From JBGPTK01 sp963797765 (GTDB taxonomy: Bacteria; Acidobacteriota; Terriglobia; Acidiferrales; UBA7541): a stretch of 64,000 bases of DNA. Both the position numbers and the translations under genes were made by a program. Shown here piece after piece: positions 34,587-43,427 of the stretch (position 1 is its first letter; every line of letters starts with the position of its first letter). Location: positions 682,001 through 746,000 of the forward strand of contig CAWCQU010000003.1 in NCBI GenBank assembly GCA_963797765.1, read 5' to 3'. Below the pieces are notes generated by a model. That model was not told the origin of the DNA. It did no database searches and was given only the letters and a program-made list of their open reading frames with translations.

Positions 34587-34780
34587 GATCGCTCCTTTGA
34601 TCTCTCATTTTCCCAATGCAAGTTCAGGGGGCCGCACTGCACCTCACGCCGCTTGCAGACTGCCTTGCTAGTCTTGAGGTCAGCAATATACCTCTTTTTG
34701 TTGCACAGGATGTAATATACATCTTTCTTAACGGCAGGGGCTTGATCTGAGAAAATTCCATTTGATGTCACTGCTTGCAA
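34574..34780 (-). CDS. Possible small basic protein overlapping the TIR-like gene
   Basis: 68 residues, basic and Cys-containing (YYILCNKKRYIADLKTSKAVCKRREVQCG). It ends inside the first codons of the TIR-like gene, overlapping it by 13 bases on the same strand. It has no clear RBS. It might be a small partner or only an open stretch in AT-rich DNA. Confidence 0.3.
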   Translation of the reverse strand: MQAVTSNGIFSDQAPAVKKDVYYILCNKKRYIADLKTSKAVCKRREVQCGPLNLHWENERSKERSCHP

Positions 34781-34971
34781 AGTTGATTTTCAGAAATTGA
34801 CCTAAGGTCGCTTGGCGGCAAAACTTGCCGCGTGAAGGTAGAGATCTCGCTTGCTCGTGAGTTAATCAAATTATTTCATCATTCCATTAAAACAGCCTGA
34901 CTTTTGATTGTAGGGGCCGTCTAAGCGGATGAGCCTGTGAGCGCGGGTGTGGCGTAGGCGGGAGGGATGCC
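34587..34971. other. AT-rich interval upstream of the TIR-like gene
   Basis: About 385 bp of visibly lower GC than surrounding DNA. Apart from the weak 68-residue ORF it holds nothing recognised. It probably contains divergent promoters for the TIR-like gene and the ADOP gene. Confidence 0.4.
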
Positions 34972-37416
34972 GTGGATGCATTGTGGCAGGACGTTCGATT
35001 TGGATTGCGGATGCTGATCAAGAATCGCGGATTTGCGGCGGTGGCGATTCTTACGCTGGCACTGGGAATTGGGGCAAACACTGCGATTTTTAGCGTGGTG
35101 AATGCGGTCCTGCTGCGCGGGCTGCCTTATCCCGAGCCGCAACGGTTGGCTGTTGTGCAGGAGACGGTGATCGGGAGCGGTCCCGAGCCTGTTGCCTATC
35201 CAAACTATTTGGAGATGCGCGAACAAAACCACTCGTTCAGCGGCCTGGCAGCTTATTCAGGAACGGACTTCACGGTATCGGGCGATGAAAAGACGGACCG
35301 GATTGCGGGAGAATTGACTTCGGATAATTATTTTCCATTGCTGGGCGTGACGCCGGTGCTGGGGCGTTCCTTTACCCCGGAAGAAAACAAAGTGCCGGGA
35401 ACCCATGCCGTGGCGATGATCGGTTATGGCTTGTGGCAGCGCGAGTTCGGGCAGAATCCCGCGATTCTGGGACGGCAACTGAAAATTAACGGAGCGGAAT
35501 ACAACATCATCGGCGTGCTGCCGCGCGGATTCCATGGATTGACGGGAGATGCGGAAGTGTGGATTCCGATCGCGATGCACGATACGGCGTGGCCGGAATC
35601 CTCGAAATTCGGATTTACAACCGGGCGCGATATTCACTGGCACCGGGTGATTGGGCGGCTGAAACCGGGAGTTTCCGTGGCGGCGGCGAACGCGGAAGTG
35701 GCAGCGCTGGCGGCGCGGATGGAACGAGAATATCCGAAGGAAAATAAAGGGCGCGGCGGGCGTGTGATCTCCGCTTCGGATTATTTTGTGGGCAGGGTGC
35801 GTCCGGCGCTGCTGGCGTTGCTGGGCGCGGTGGGATTTGTGCTGCTGATCGCGTGTTCGAACGTGGCGAATTTGTTGCTGGTGCGCGCGGCGGCGCGGGA
35901 GCGCGAATTCGCCATTCGCATCGCGCTGGGAGCGGGGAGGGGAAGATTGCTTTCGCAGCTTTTGATCGAATGTCTTCTGATTGCCGTAGCGGGCGGAATC
36001 TGTGGACTGGCGCTGGCATTCTGGGGAGTCGAGGCAATGCCGACTCTGTTGCCGCTTTCGCTGCCGAGCTTTGCGCGGGTGGGAGTGGATGCGCAGGTAT
36101 TTTTCTTTACAGCGGCCATCTCCATTTTCACGGGCATGCTGCTGGGAGTGCTGCCGGCCATGCACGCGTTCCGGCAGAACATCGGCGAATCGCTGAAGGA
36201 GGGCGCGAAGGGATCGCAAGGGAATCGCGCACGAAGAATTGGGGCGCTGATCGTGGTATCTGAAATCGCGCTGGCGATTGTGCCGATGATCGGCGCAGGC
36301 CTGATGCTGCGCAGCCTGGATTATTTGCTGCACAGCGATCTGGGATTCCGTCCCGATCACCTGCTGACGATGCGAATTGACGTGCCGTACAATTACACGG
36401 GAGATTCGCGCGTACTGTTGAGCCAGCGATCGCGGAGCGATTGAGGAATGTTCCGGGAGTGGAGGGGGCGTCCGCATCCTTCATCGATCCGTTTATCTGG
36501 GGCGGGATCAATCGCGGATTCGCGCTGGAAGGGCACGAGCCGATCACTGGAGTGGACGTGGACGCCACGGCTTACCAGGAAGCGGATCCCGATTATTTCC
36601 GCACCATGGGAATTCCGCTGCGCGAAGGACGCGAATTCGCGGCGAGCGATTTGCCAAACGCACAACACGTCTTAATCGTGAACGAAGCGTTCGCGCGGCG
36701 ATTCTGGCCGGGCGGGGATGCGCTGGGAAAACGCATCAAGTATGGCGGCGCGGATTCCACCCGGGAATGGATGCCGATCGTGGGAGTGGTGGGAAACTCG
36801 AAATTTGAATCGCTGCGGCAAGATGCGGGAGCGAGCCCGGTGATTTACGGCCCGCTGGAACAAAGCGAGATGATCGCCGACTTCAACCTGATGATCCGAA
36901 CAAAGGTGGATCCGGCCAGCCTGGCTCCCACATTGCGCGCGGAAATCGCCAGCATGGACGCGAATATTCCAGTGTTCCATGTGGCCACCCTGGAGGAACG
37001 AATCCAGGGCAGTTCCGCGAGCACGCGATCGTTGGCGGCTTTGCTGGCGCTGTTCGCGGTGCTTGCGCTTCTGCTTTCGTCCCTGGGAATTTATAGCGTG
37101 ATTTCTTATGGAGTGGCGCGGCGCACGAATGAAATCGGCGTGCGCCTCGCGCTGGGCGCGCAACGGGGTGACGTCTTGAAACTGATTCTATCGCAGGGAT
37201 TGCGCCTGGCGGCTATTGGGCGTGGGGATCGGAATCGGCGGTTCGCTGGCATTGACACGGCTGCTTTCGAGTTTGCTTTTTGGCGTGAGCACAAGCGATC
37301 CGGTAACGTTCGGTGGAGTTGCTTTGCTGCTTTCGATTGTGGCGATGCTGGCGTGTTATTTGCCAGCGCGGCGAGCGATGCGCGTGGATCCTATGGTTGC
37401 GCTGCGGTATGAATAG
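34972..37416 (+). pseudogene. ADOP-type MacB/FtsX permease with two frameshifts
   Basis: About 813 residues when repaired. It begins MDALWQDVRFGLRMLIKNRGFAAVAILTLALGIGANTAIFSVVNAVLL, the full ADOP start, followed by a MacB-like periplasmic domain and an FtsX block. A base is missing between 36426 and 36427 (adding G restores SQAIAERLRNVPGVEG). An extra G lies in a GGG run at 37218-37220 (removing it restores AAIGVGIGIGGSLALTRLL). The end MRVDPMVALRYE is intact. No ATPase gene is nearby. The substrate is unknown. Confidence 0.9.
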
Positions 37417-37502
37417 GGATTGCGGCGCGCAGAGGCACATGGCGGGAGAGTTGGAAGAAATTGTGAGTGTGGGATATAGAGATTTGTTTCAATTGGGAAC
37501 GA

Positions 37503-37547
37503 AAAATTCCGGGATCTTAAAACAATTTTCGAACGAGCCGGAATTTT
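37503..37547. repeat. Inverted repeat downstream of the ADOP gene
   Basis: 10-bp perfect arms AAAATTCCGG (37503-37512) and CCGGAATTTT (37538-37547) with a 25-nt loop. It lies in a 490-bp interval that otherwise shows nothing. It could be a stem-loop terminator without a long U tract, or a binding site. Confidence 0.4.
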
Positions 37548-37905
37548 CGACTGCACGAACACTGACCGATGTGAAATCTGCGCCCAAGATGAGCAGAAAC
37601 TAAGAAGATTTTCCTGATTGCGAATTGTTTACCCACCTACTACCTGTTGTGTCTTTGGACAAACTGGACGCAAGCCCTAGACAGCCTGACATTTAAGAAA
37701 TGAGCGAAGTGGCATGCATCTTGCACGCTACTTTTTCGATATTGGTGTGGAGATTCCTTGTGTCCGCTTCGGTGACGTCCGAGGCCAATGGAATTCCCAC
37801 TCGCTTCACCTTCAGGAGTCTTGTTGGAGAATTCAGGTACATCGCATTCCGAATGCAAATAGTGGAACTCTGTCTATCGAGGGTCCGCCAGCCCCGGGGG
37901 ATAAT

Positions 37906-38544
37906 TTGAAACGGCCACGTAAATCAATCAAACTGGGACAGATGTGGAAATCTCCGTTGGAAGTGCGCCCGGAATCCTTTGTTTTCCTGGAAAAGAAAAG
38001 CGGAGCGGTACAGTTTCAAATTGTGGCTCAGGATGACGGGCGGATGCCGGAAGAGCAGGCATCGAGCATGCTGGCGATGCATTGCCTGGTCCGCGGGCTG
38101 ACGCCGGAGGATTTCAGTGTGTTGGTGGTGCCCCGGAAGAAATTACTGAGCAGGGTGGGCAGCCGGGCCAAGCAATTGTTGGCAGCCGGGCAGGCGATTG
38201 CGTGTCCCGTGGATCTGACCCGGCGGCAGCAGGAAGTGCTGCGTGGAATCTTGCAAAACTTTTCAAACAAAGAAATTGCTTCGGGGCTGCATCTTTCCGA
38301 GCGCACAGTGAAGTTCTACGTTTCGGCTCTGCTTGCGAAATTCCACGTGCCGGGGCGAGTGGGATTGATGCGCGAGGCGGGCCGGATGCTTCTTTCCGGC
38401 AATATGAAGGATGAGCCCCTTGAATTTCCGGTCAGCCAGGCGAAATCGAAAGCCAAGGCGCAAGCCGAATCGCACGAGCGGATTTTCGATTGGGCGGCGA
38501 ATGGCAGCTTGCCGATGCAAGCTCGCAAACCGCTGCTTGCCTGA
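37906..38544 (+). CDS. LuxR-type (GerE HTH) transcriptional regulator
   Basis: 212 residues if started at TTG 37906, which has GGGGGAT ahead; the frame is open to 37714 but the earlier part is not protein-like. The N-terminal region (RPESFVFLEKKSGAVQFQIVAQDDGRMPEEQASSML) is a compact alpha/beta domain of no recognised family. The C-terminal GerE HTH reads DLTRRQQEVLRGILQNFSNKEIASGLHLSERTVKFYVSALLAKFHV, with recognition helix ERTVKFY. There is no receiver aspartate, so it is not a standard response regulator. Lys/Ala-rich tail. The start is uncertain. Confidence 0.75.
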   Translation: MKRPRKSIKLGQMWKSPLEVRPESFVFLEKKSGAVQFQIVAQDDGRMPEEQASSMLAMHCLVRGLTPEDFSVLVVPRKKLLSRVGSRAKQLLAAGQAIACPVDLTRRQQEVLRGILQNFSNKEIASGLHLSERTVKFYVSALLAKFHVPGRVGLMREAGRMLLSGNMKDEPLEFPVSQAKSKAKAQAESHERIFDWAANGSLPMQARKPLLA

Positions 38545-38551
38545 GACTGGC

Positions 38552-38977
38552 CTACATCGTTAATTCCGGCGGCGCGGGCAGCATCACTCGCCAGACCGCC
38601 AGCCACTTGCCATTCGACCGGTTAAACACAAACAGGTCGTGTCCCGATTCCTCGTACGTTTCGCCCATTCGTTCGTAACTCATTTCCCAGGCGTAGGTGG
38701 CAACGGCGGTGTCACCGGCGACATCGATATGCGGTTCGAAAAACTTGCATTGATGCACGCGCGCCTGGTTCAGAAAATCCTGATAACTTTGCACGCAGGC
38801 CTTCAAGCCGCGGCTCATCTCGCGGAAGTTGGGGCCTTTGATCACCATTTCCGGGTGGAAGGACGATCCCAGCTTCTCGGGGATATCGCGGGGATCGCCT
38901 TGCGACCATGCCTCATTGATTTTCTCGAGTACCCGTTTTACTTGATCGCGGTCTTCTTGTTGTACCGTGGCGGGCAT
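38552..38977 (-). CDS. SnoaL/NTF2-like protein
   Basis: 141 residues from the ATG at 38977 with GGAGAGAGG ahead; the longer frame upstream lacks RBS. VKRVLEKINEAWSQGDPRDIPEKLGSSFHPEMVIKGP, GLKACVQSYQDFLNQARVHQCKFFEPHIDVAGDTAVATYAWEMSYE and NGKWLAVWRVML fit the NTF2-like (SnoaL/DUF4440) alpha+beta fold. Function is not predictable. It is convergent with the LuxR regulator (7-bp gap) and divergent from the beta-lactamase-like gene. Confidence 0.75.
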   Translation of the reverse strand: MPATVQQEDRDQVKRVLEKINEAWSQGDPRDIPEKLGSSFHPEMVIKGPNFREMSRGLKACVQSYQDFLNQARVHQCKFFEPHIDVAGDTAVATYAWEMSYERMGETYEESGHDLFVFNRSNGKWLAVWRVMLPAPPELTM

Positions 38978-39104
38978 GGCCTCTCTCCGTGGGGCGATTT
39001 TGTGCGCTGCGCCCAGTAAGATAACACGAGATTGCGGCAAATGAGCGAATGGTAGGGATGGCGGGGGAATTCGGGTAAACTGCTGCAAGGATCAGGCGAG
39101 GGAC

Positions 39105-40010
39105 ATGAACCGACGTCGAACTGCCAACCGATTCGCCGCAATCATGCTTGCGTGCGTAGTCCTCTTTTTTGCGCCGGGGCCTGTTGCAGGCGGTCCGGCG
39201 GAAAGCCCGGCGCGCGGCGACGTGGAGAAATTGATCAAGCAGAGCGGGGCGGATGTTGCGATTGCCTTCCGCACGCTGGATGGGAACCAGGAACTATTTA
39301 TCCAGGCGGACAAGCCCTACCACGCCGCCAGCACGATGAAGATTCCGGTGATGATCGAGTTGTATGCGCAGGCGCAGGCGGGGCAACTGAAACTTTCGGA
39401 TGCCATCCCGGTGCACAACAGCTTCCGGAGCATCGTGGATGGCAGCATCTACAAGCTTAATGCCACGGACGATTCCGATGAAGAGGTTTACAAAGCGATC
39501 GGAAGCACCATGACTCTGCAGGAATTGTGCGCGCACATGATTACGCGCAGCAGCAATCTGGCGGCGAACCTGCTGATCGAAAGGTTGGGAGTGGATTCGA
39601 TCCGGCAACAGATCGACGATCTGCACGCCAATGGAATGGAGTTTCTCCGCGGAGTGGAAGACGGCAAAGCCTTCGACAAGGGGATGAACAACAAAACCAC
39701 GGCTCGCGCGCTGTTGAATTTGCTGTGGTCGCTTGCCAACGGAGATGCGGTGAGTCCGGATGCCAGCGAGGCGATGGTGGCGGTGCTGGCGCGATCGGAA
39801 TTTCATGAGGCGATTCCAGCGGGATTGCCGGCGGGGACGCGCATCGCCCACAAGACGGGGGAAATTACGGGAATTCATCACGATGCTTCGATTGTGTATG
39901 GGCCGCATCCGTTTGTGCTAGTGATCATGGTGGAGGGAATTACCGATCGCGAAAAGAGTTCGCAGGTGATGGCGTTGATCGCGCATTCGCTGGCGGCGGG
40001 GATTCAGTAG
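39105..40010 (+). CDS. Exported class A beta-lactamase-like serine hydrolase
   Basis: 301 residues with a signal peptide (residues 1-30). Motifs: SxxK as STMK at 76-79, an SDN-like triad SSN at 149-151, a glutamate in VEDGKAF at ~185 near the usual Glu166 position, and KTG at 250-252. These are all three active-site elements of class A enzymes, with Ser instead of Asp in the SDN motif. It could be a beta-lactamase or a related peptidoglycan hydrolase; the SSN form and lack of a close beta-lactamase signature make either possible. The frame is intact. RBS is moderate. Confidence 0.85.
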   Translation: MNRRRTANRFAAIMLACVVLFFAPGPVAGGPAESPARGDVEKLIKQSGADVAIAFRTLDGNQELFIQADKPYHAASTMKIPVMIELYAQAQAGQLKLSDAIPVHNSFRSIVDGSIYKLNATDDSDEEVYKAIGSTMTLQELCAHMITRSSNLAANLLIERLGVDSIRQQIDDLHANGMEFLRGVEDGKAFDKGMNNKTTARALLNLLWSLANGDAVSPDASEAMVAVLARSEFHEAIPAGLPAGTRIAHKTGEITGIHHDASIVYGPHPFVLVIMVEGITDREKSSQVMALIAHSLAAGIQ

Positions 40011-40064
40011 CGAGCGGCGGGCGGGGCAAGCGTCGCGCAACGAAATTTGGAGCGGAGCAGCAAA

Positions 40065-40507
40065 ATGCCAAAGGTTCAAAAAAAGCCGGGCTTAAAATCG
40101 CGTGGGGGTGCGGCAACTTCACCAGAATTTTGACGCGGTGTTCCGTGCGTTGAAACCTCTCTTTTCCCGATACGAAAGCCGGCTGGATGTGGCGGCCGAC
40201 GAGCCGGGTAAGTATTACCTTAAATCGAAGACTCCTGTATTTCGGGGCAAGCCAATGTGGTTTGGCGGAGTGGAGATTAAGAAAAACTACGTGAGTTTTC
40301 ATCTGGTCGCGATGTATGTGTTTCCGGAGTTGGCGGCGAAACTTTCGCCGGAATTGAAAAAGCGGAAGCAGGGCAAAGGTTGTTTCAACTTCTCCAGCAG
40401 TCGATCCAAAACTGTTTGCGGAATTGGGGCGCCTGACGGAAGCGGGAATCGCGAAATTTCGCGCCGTGAAACCGGGAAGTCCGGTTCCCGAGGGCGATTG
40501 CAACTAA
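40065..40507 (+). pseudogene. DUF1801-type protein with two frame breaks
   Basis: Three frames join: MPKVQKKPGLKSRGG from 40065 until an extra T in TTTT (~40135), then FDAVFRALKPLFSRYESRLDV, KYYLKSKTP, MWFGGVEIKKNYVSFHLVAMYVFPEL and KRKQGKGCFNF, then a break near 40398 into VDPKLFAELGRLTEAGIAKFRAV, ending at TAA 40507. This whole pattern is that of a DUF1801/frataxin-fold protein. Each fragment alone would be unfolded. It is a decayed or miscalled gene. Confidence 0.7.
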
Positions 40508-40546
40508 AGCCCATCTCATAAATGGTCCGGCGGGTTTCTCAGCCGC

Positions 40547-40615
40547 CTTCAGGGGCTGAAGCCCAACTCTTAAACGCAATTTCATGTCGGAGCTGAAGCT
40601 CCGACCCCCTAAAAA
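40547..40615. repeat. Double-palindrome repeat, copy 1
   Basis: About 69 bp: CTTCAGGGGCTGAAGCCC, ~21 bp, then GTCGGAGCTGAAGCTCCGAC followed by CCCCTAAAA. Both blocks are palindromic. Related copies lie at 41333-41399 (same orientation) and 58423-58490 (inverted). Confidence 0.85.
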
Positions 40616-40782
40616 CCATAAAACCATTCGTGAGATAGCTTCTAGTTCCCGGCCTCACTGACCTGCGAATCGAAATTCCCGTGCGGAACCTGGAAACATC
40701 CGTTGTCTATTTCGCCACATCCCCCTTGCGCACTTGGTTACGCCTGCGTAAGATACGCGCCAGTGATTCTAGGAGTGGCCTG

Positions 40783-41226
40783 ATGCCGAAAGAAAAACCG
40801 AAAGTAAATATCGGGGAAGTGATCCGAACCTACCGCAGCGATCGCGGATTGTCGCAGGGCGACATCGAGCGGCGGACGGGGCTGCTTCGCTGCTATTTAT
40901 CGCGCGTCGAAAATGGGCACACGGTTCCTTCGCTCGAGACGCTGGCGAAGATCGCCGAAGCCATGGAAATCAGCCTGGCGGATTTTTTCCCGGGCAGCGA
41001 CACGGCGCAGGATCGCGAAACGCGCAAGATGCTGGGCGAACTTTCGGAAGAAGAAATCCGTTTTTTGGCGGACATCAAGAAGTACAGCACCACGCTGACG
41101 GACGACGATAAGAAACTGGTGCTGGCAATGATTCGCAAGATGGCGACGCTGATTCCTCCGCCCGCGCGCGTGGCGCACAAGTCCAATGGCGGATCGGCCG
41201 CGGCTGCGAGGCGGCCCGCTTATTAG
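40783..41226 (+). CDS. XRE-family DNA-binding protein
   Basis: 147 residues from the ATG at 40783 with AGGAG eight bases ahead; an in-frame GTG at 40681 has no RBS. Residues ~10-65 form a HTH_3/XRE domain: VIRTYRSDRGLSQGDIERRTGLLRCYLSRVENGHTVPSLETLAKIAEAMEISLADFF. The rest (GELSEEEIRFLADIKKYSTTLTDDDKKLVLAMIRKMA) is helical and may be a dimerisation segment. Regulators of this shape are common; a target is not evident. It stands between two palindromic repeats. Confidence 0.88.
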   Translation: MPKEKPKVNIGEVIRTYRSDRGLSQGDIERRTGLLRCYLSRVENGHTVPSLETLAKIAEAMEISLADFFPGSDTAQDRETRKMLGELSEEEIRFLADIKKYSTTLTDDDKKLVLAMIRKMATLIPPPARVAHKSNGGSAAAARRPAY

Positions 41227-41332
41227 AATGTTGTCCCGGGTCTTAAAGCGTGGGCCTCCGTGATTCTCCGCATGGTGCTTTAATTTCTAGAATCGATTTC
41301 ACAAATACAGCCCGCCAAGTTTCGCGACCTTC

Positions 41333-41399
41333 CTTCAGGGGCTAAAGCCCACAATCAGGCGGCTTTCCAATGCCCGGGCTGAAGCTCCGACCCCCTAAA
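41333..41399. repeat. Double-palindrome repeat, copy 2
   Basis: CTTCAGGGGCTAAAGCCC, then a degenerate middle, then GCTGAAGCTCCGACCCCCTAAA. It matches copy 1 at both ends, with the GTCGG arm of the second palindrome lost. Confidence 0.8.
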
Positions 41400-41449
41400 G
41401 CGCATTGGCAGGCTGGCAATAATTGGAACAAATTGCTTCTGTCTGCGAA

Positions 41450-41722
41450 TCACAGAAAATTTAAGAGCGCGTCCGCGGTTTCCTTCGGATTTTCTTCCAT
41501 GATCCAATGGCCCGTATTCTTCAACACTATAACTTTCACATTCGTCGCCACCAACTTCATCTGTTGTCCCAGCACTTCTCCCAGCGATTTTTCGCCGCCG
41601 ATGGAGAGGACCGGCATTTGAAAGAGCATGCCTTGCCGTGGACCAGGATCACTGCAGGACCACCGCGGACAGAATTCGCACAGCCCTTCGAAACTCAGGG
41701 TAAACAAGCAGCGCCCGCACAA
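41450..41722 (-). pseudogene. Alpha/beta hydrolase C-terminal remnant
   Basis: The frame ends with MPVLSIGGEKSLGEVLGQQMKLVATNVKVIVLKNTGHWIMEENPKETADALLNFL, which contains the catalytic-His motif GHWIMEE and the final helix of an epoxide-hydrolase-like alpha/beta hydrolase. The first ~220 residues that should precede it, including the nucleophile, are missing. It is a relic of a gene. Confidence 0.7.
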
Positions 41723-41764
41723 ACTGGAGCGGCCAGACTAGCTACATTGCTTGAGGGTTCAATG

Positions 41765-42226
41765 CTAGGTTCTCTCTTTTGCTTTGCCGTGGAAGGATTG
41801 GGGCTCGACGATGGCGCGGTGGACTTTTCCGCGGCCGATGACGTGATCGCCGGAGCGGGCTTCCACTTCGAAGATGAGAAATCTGCCTTTGTGATGTACC
41901 AGGGTAGCGTTGGCGGTTACGGTTGCGCCAAGGGAGACGGCCTTCAAGTGATCTACTTCGATGCGCGTGCCTACTGTGATCGTGCCGGGGGCGAGTGCGG
42001 GTTGCACGGCGTGCGCGGCGGCGATTTCCATCATTCCGATCATGGCGGGAGTCGAAAGTACGGAAGGCAAACGGGGATCGTAATGCGCGATTGTCCATTC
42101 GAGCGCGATGATCTTTTCGACGCTGGCCTGGAGGCCAATCTTCGGTGCGGGATGCGCAGAAGAGGATTTGACGGACAAACGGGGCGGCGCTCGGCGCTTG
42201 GCAGCCTTACGGGATTTTTTCTTCAC
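41765..42226 (-). CDS. Hot-dog thioesterase, FlK-like
   Basis: 153 residues from a GTG (42226) that overlaps the FAD-reductase stop as GTGA. A basic N-terminus is followed by the hot-dog fold, with FlK-type blocks LPSVLSTPAMIGMMEIAAAHAV, PGTITVGTRIEVDHLKAVSLGATVTANATLVHHKGRFLIFEVEA and GDHVIGRGKVHRAIV. FlK is a fluoroacetyl-CoA thioesterase; relatives hydrolyse small acyl-CoA thioesters. Overlap with the reductase suggests a joint role, for example in lipid or isoprenoid metabolism. The longer upstream frame is a shadow of that gene. Confidence 0.85.
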   Translation of the reverse strand: MKKKSRKAAKRRAPPRLSVKSSSAHPAPKIGLQASVEKIIALEWTIAHYDPRLPSVLSTPAMIGMMEIAAAHAVQPALAPGTITVGTRIEVDHLKAVSLGATVTANATLVHHKGRFLIFEVEARSGDHVIGRGKVHRAIVEPQSFHGKAKERT

Positions 42227-43407
42227 TGAGCAGCCTCGCGGTCGGCCGCCGGATTGGCAGCGGGCTGAGGCTCGACCAGGCTTTTCGCAAATTCGGCGAG
42301 TGTGATACCCAATTGAGCCCAGAGCCTTCGTTTTAGGCTGCGATAATCCTGCGCGCCGCTGAAAAGGTCGCGCATCAAGGCGCGGAACGTGGCGCTGCGT
42401 CGCACGAATTGGATCATGCGCGTGGTAACGGCTTCGCCCAGAAACGTGCCGCGGAAAATCTTCTGCGCGATGCGCGCGGCGAATTCCAGATCGGCGGAAA
42501 GCTCGGCACGCATCCGGGCGGGATAAGTTTCCGGAGTTCCCTCGGCGATGGCCTGGGCAAGCAGGTCGCCCGAGCGCAGCGCGTAGTAAAGGCCTTCGCC
42601 GGTAATGGGGTCCACGCATGCGGCGGCGTCCCCTGCCAGCGCCCAGTTGCGGCCGGCGATGCGGCGCTGGCGCAACGTCGAAAGCTCAGGCGAGGGCAGC
42701 ATGTGGCTGTAAAACCGCGCGCCCTCGGTGGGAATATTTTCTTCGCGGATGAAGTCGTCAAGATACCGGCGAAGCTGCTGGGTGGAACTTTGCTGCAGCT
42801 TGCTGCAAATGCCGACGGAAAGATGATCGGCCCGCGGAAACGACCAGAGGTAGCCTTCGAAGCGCTTCAAAAATTTCACTTTGATGATGTCCTGCAGTAC
42901 GGGCAGGAAGTAGCCGAGCGTCACTTCAAGATCGGCCGGGCGCAGCGGCGTGGTAGCTGGTAGAAGGGAATTGCGCGCGCCGGCAGCCAAAACCACGAAG
43001 TCGGCGGTGTGATCGCCGCCGGTAGCGCTGAGATGAACACGCTCGCCTTTCGTATCCACTTGCGTGACGCGCGATTGAATCGCTTTGCAGCCTGCCGCCA
43101 CCGCGCGATCGAGCAACATGCCATTGAGCACGGCGCGCGAATAAATCACGATCGGCTGGCCGAGAGCGAATTGCACGCGGTCACCGTGGCTCGAAATCAT
43201 TTCCGCGCGGTGAATTAGCTTTTTTGGATATGGATTATCGAGCAGGAAGGGATAGGCTTCGATTGCTTTATGCGTCAGGCCGCCGCCGCACGGTTTCTCC
43301 CAAGCGAGATGCTCGTCAAACAGCGTTACGGAAAAGCCCGCGGAGGCGAGTTGCTCGCCGCACAGCGCGCCCGCCGGACCTCCACCCACAATGGCAATTT
43401 CTTGCAT
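42223..43407 (-). CDS. FAD-dependent oxidoreductase, geranylgeranyl-reductase family
   Basis: 394 residues. Dinucleotide fold IAIVGGGPAGALCGEQLASAGFSVTLFDEH at the start, the family motif EKPCGGGLTHKAI near residue 40, a second FAD contact NWALAGDAAACVDPITGEGLYYALRSG and a helical C-terminus. Family members reduce polyprenyl chains of (bacterio)chlorophyll, quinones or membrane lipids. The precise substrate is not readable. It is the first gene of a coupled pair with the thioesterase. The Ala/Pro-rich tail (PQPAANPAADREAAQ) is odd but harmless. Confidence 0.9.
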   Translation of the reverse strand: MQEIAIVGGGPAGALCGEQLASAGFSVTLFDEHLAWEKPCGGGLTHKAIEAYPFLLDNPYPKKLIHRAEMISSHGDRVQFALGQPIVIYSRAVLNGMLLDRAVAAGCKAIQSRVTQVDTKGERVHLSATGGDHTADFVVLAAGARNSLLPATTPLRPADLEVTLGYFLPVLQDIIKVKFLKRFEGYLWSFPRADHLSVGICSKLQQSSTQQLRRYLDDFIREENIPTEGARFYSHMLPSPELSTLRQRRIAGRNWALAGDAAACVDPITGEGLYYALRSGDLLAQAIAEGTPETYPARMRAELSADLEFAARIAQKIFRGTFLGEAVTTRMIQFVRRSATFRALMRDLFSGAQDYRSLKRRLWAQLGITLAEFAKSLVEPQPAANPAADREAAQ

Positions 43408-43427
43408 GTTCGCTGGTGAATACTATC

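Noticed and set aside
31593..34971. Integrative element in tRNA-Leu
   Set aside because: No integrase gene and no second copy of the tRNA 3' end were found, so the AT-rich island is not called as an integrated element.
35257..36477. 406-codon minus-strand ORF opposite the second ADOP permease
   Set aside because: Shadow of the permease, with basic, His/Gln/Arg-biased composition and no recognisable domain.
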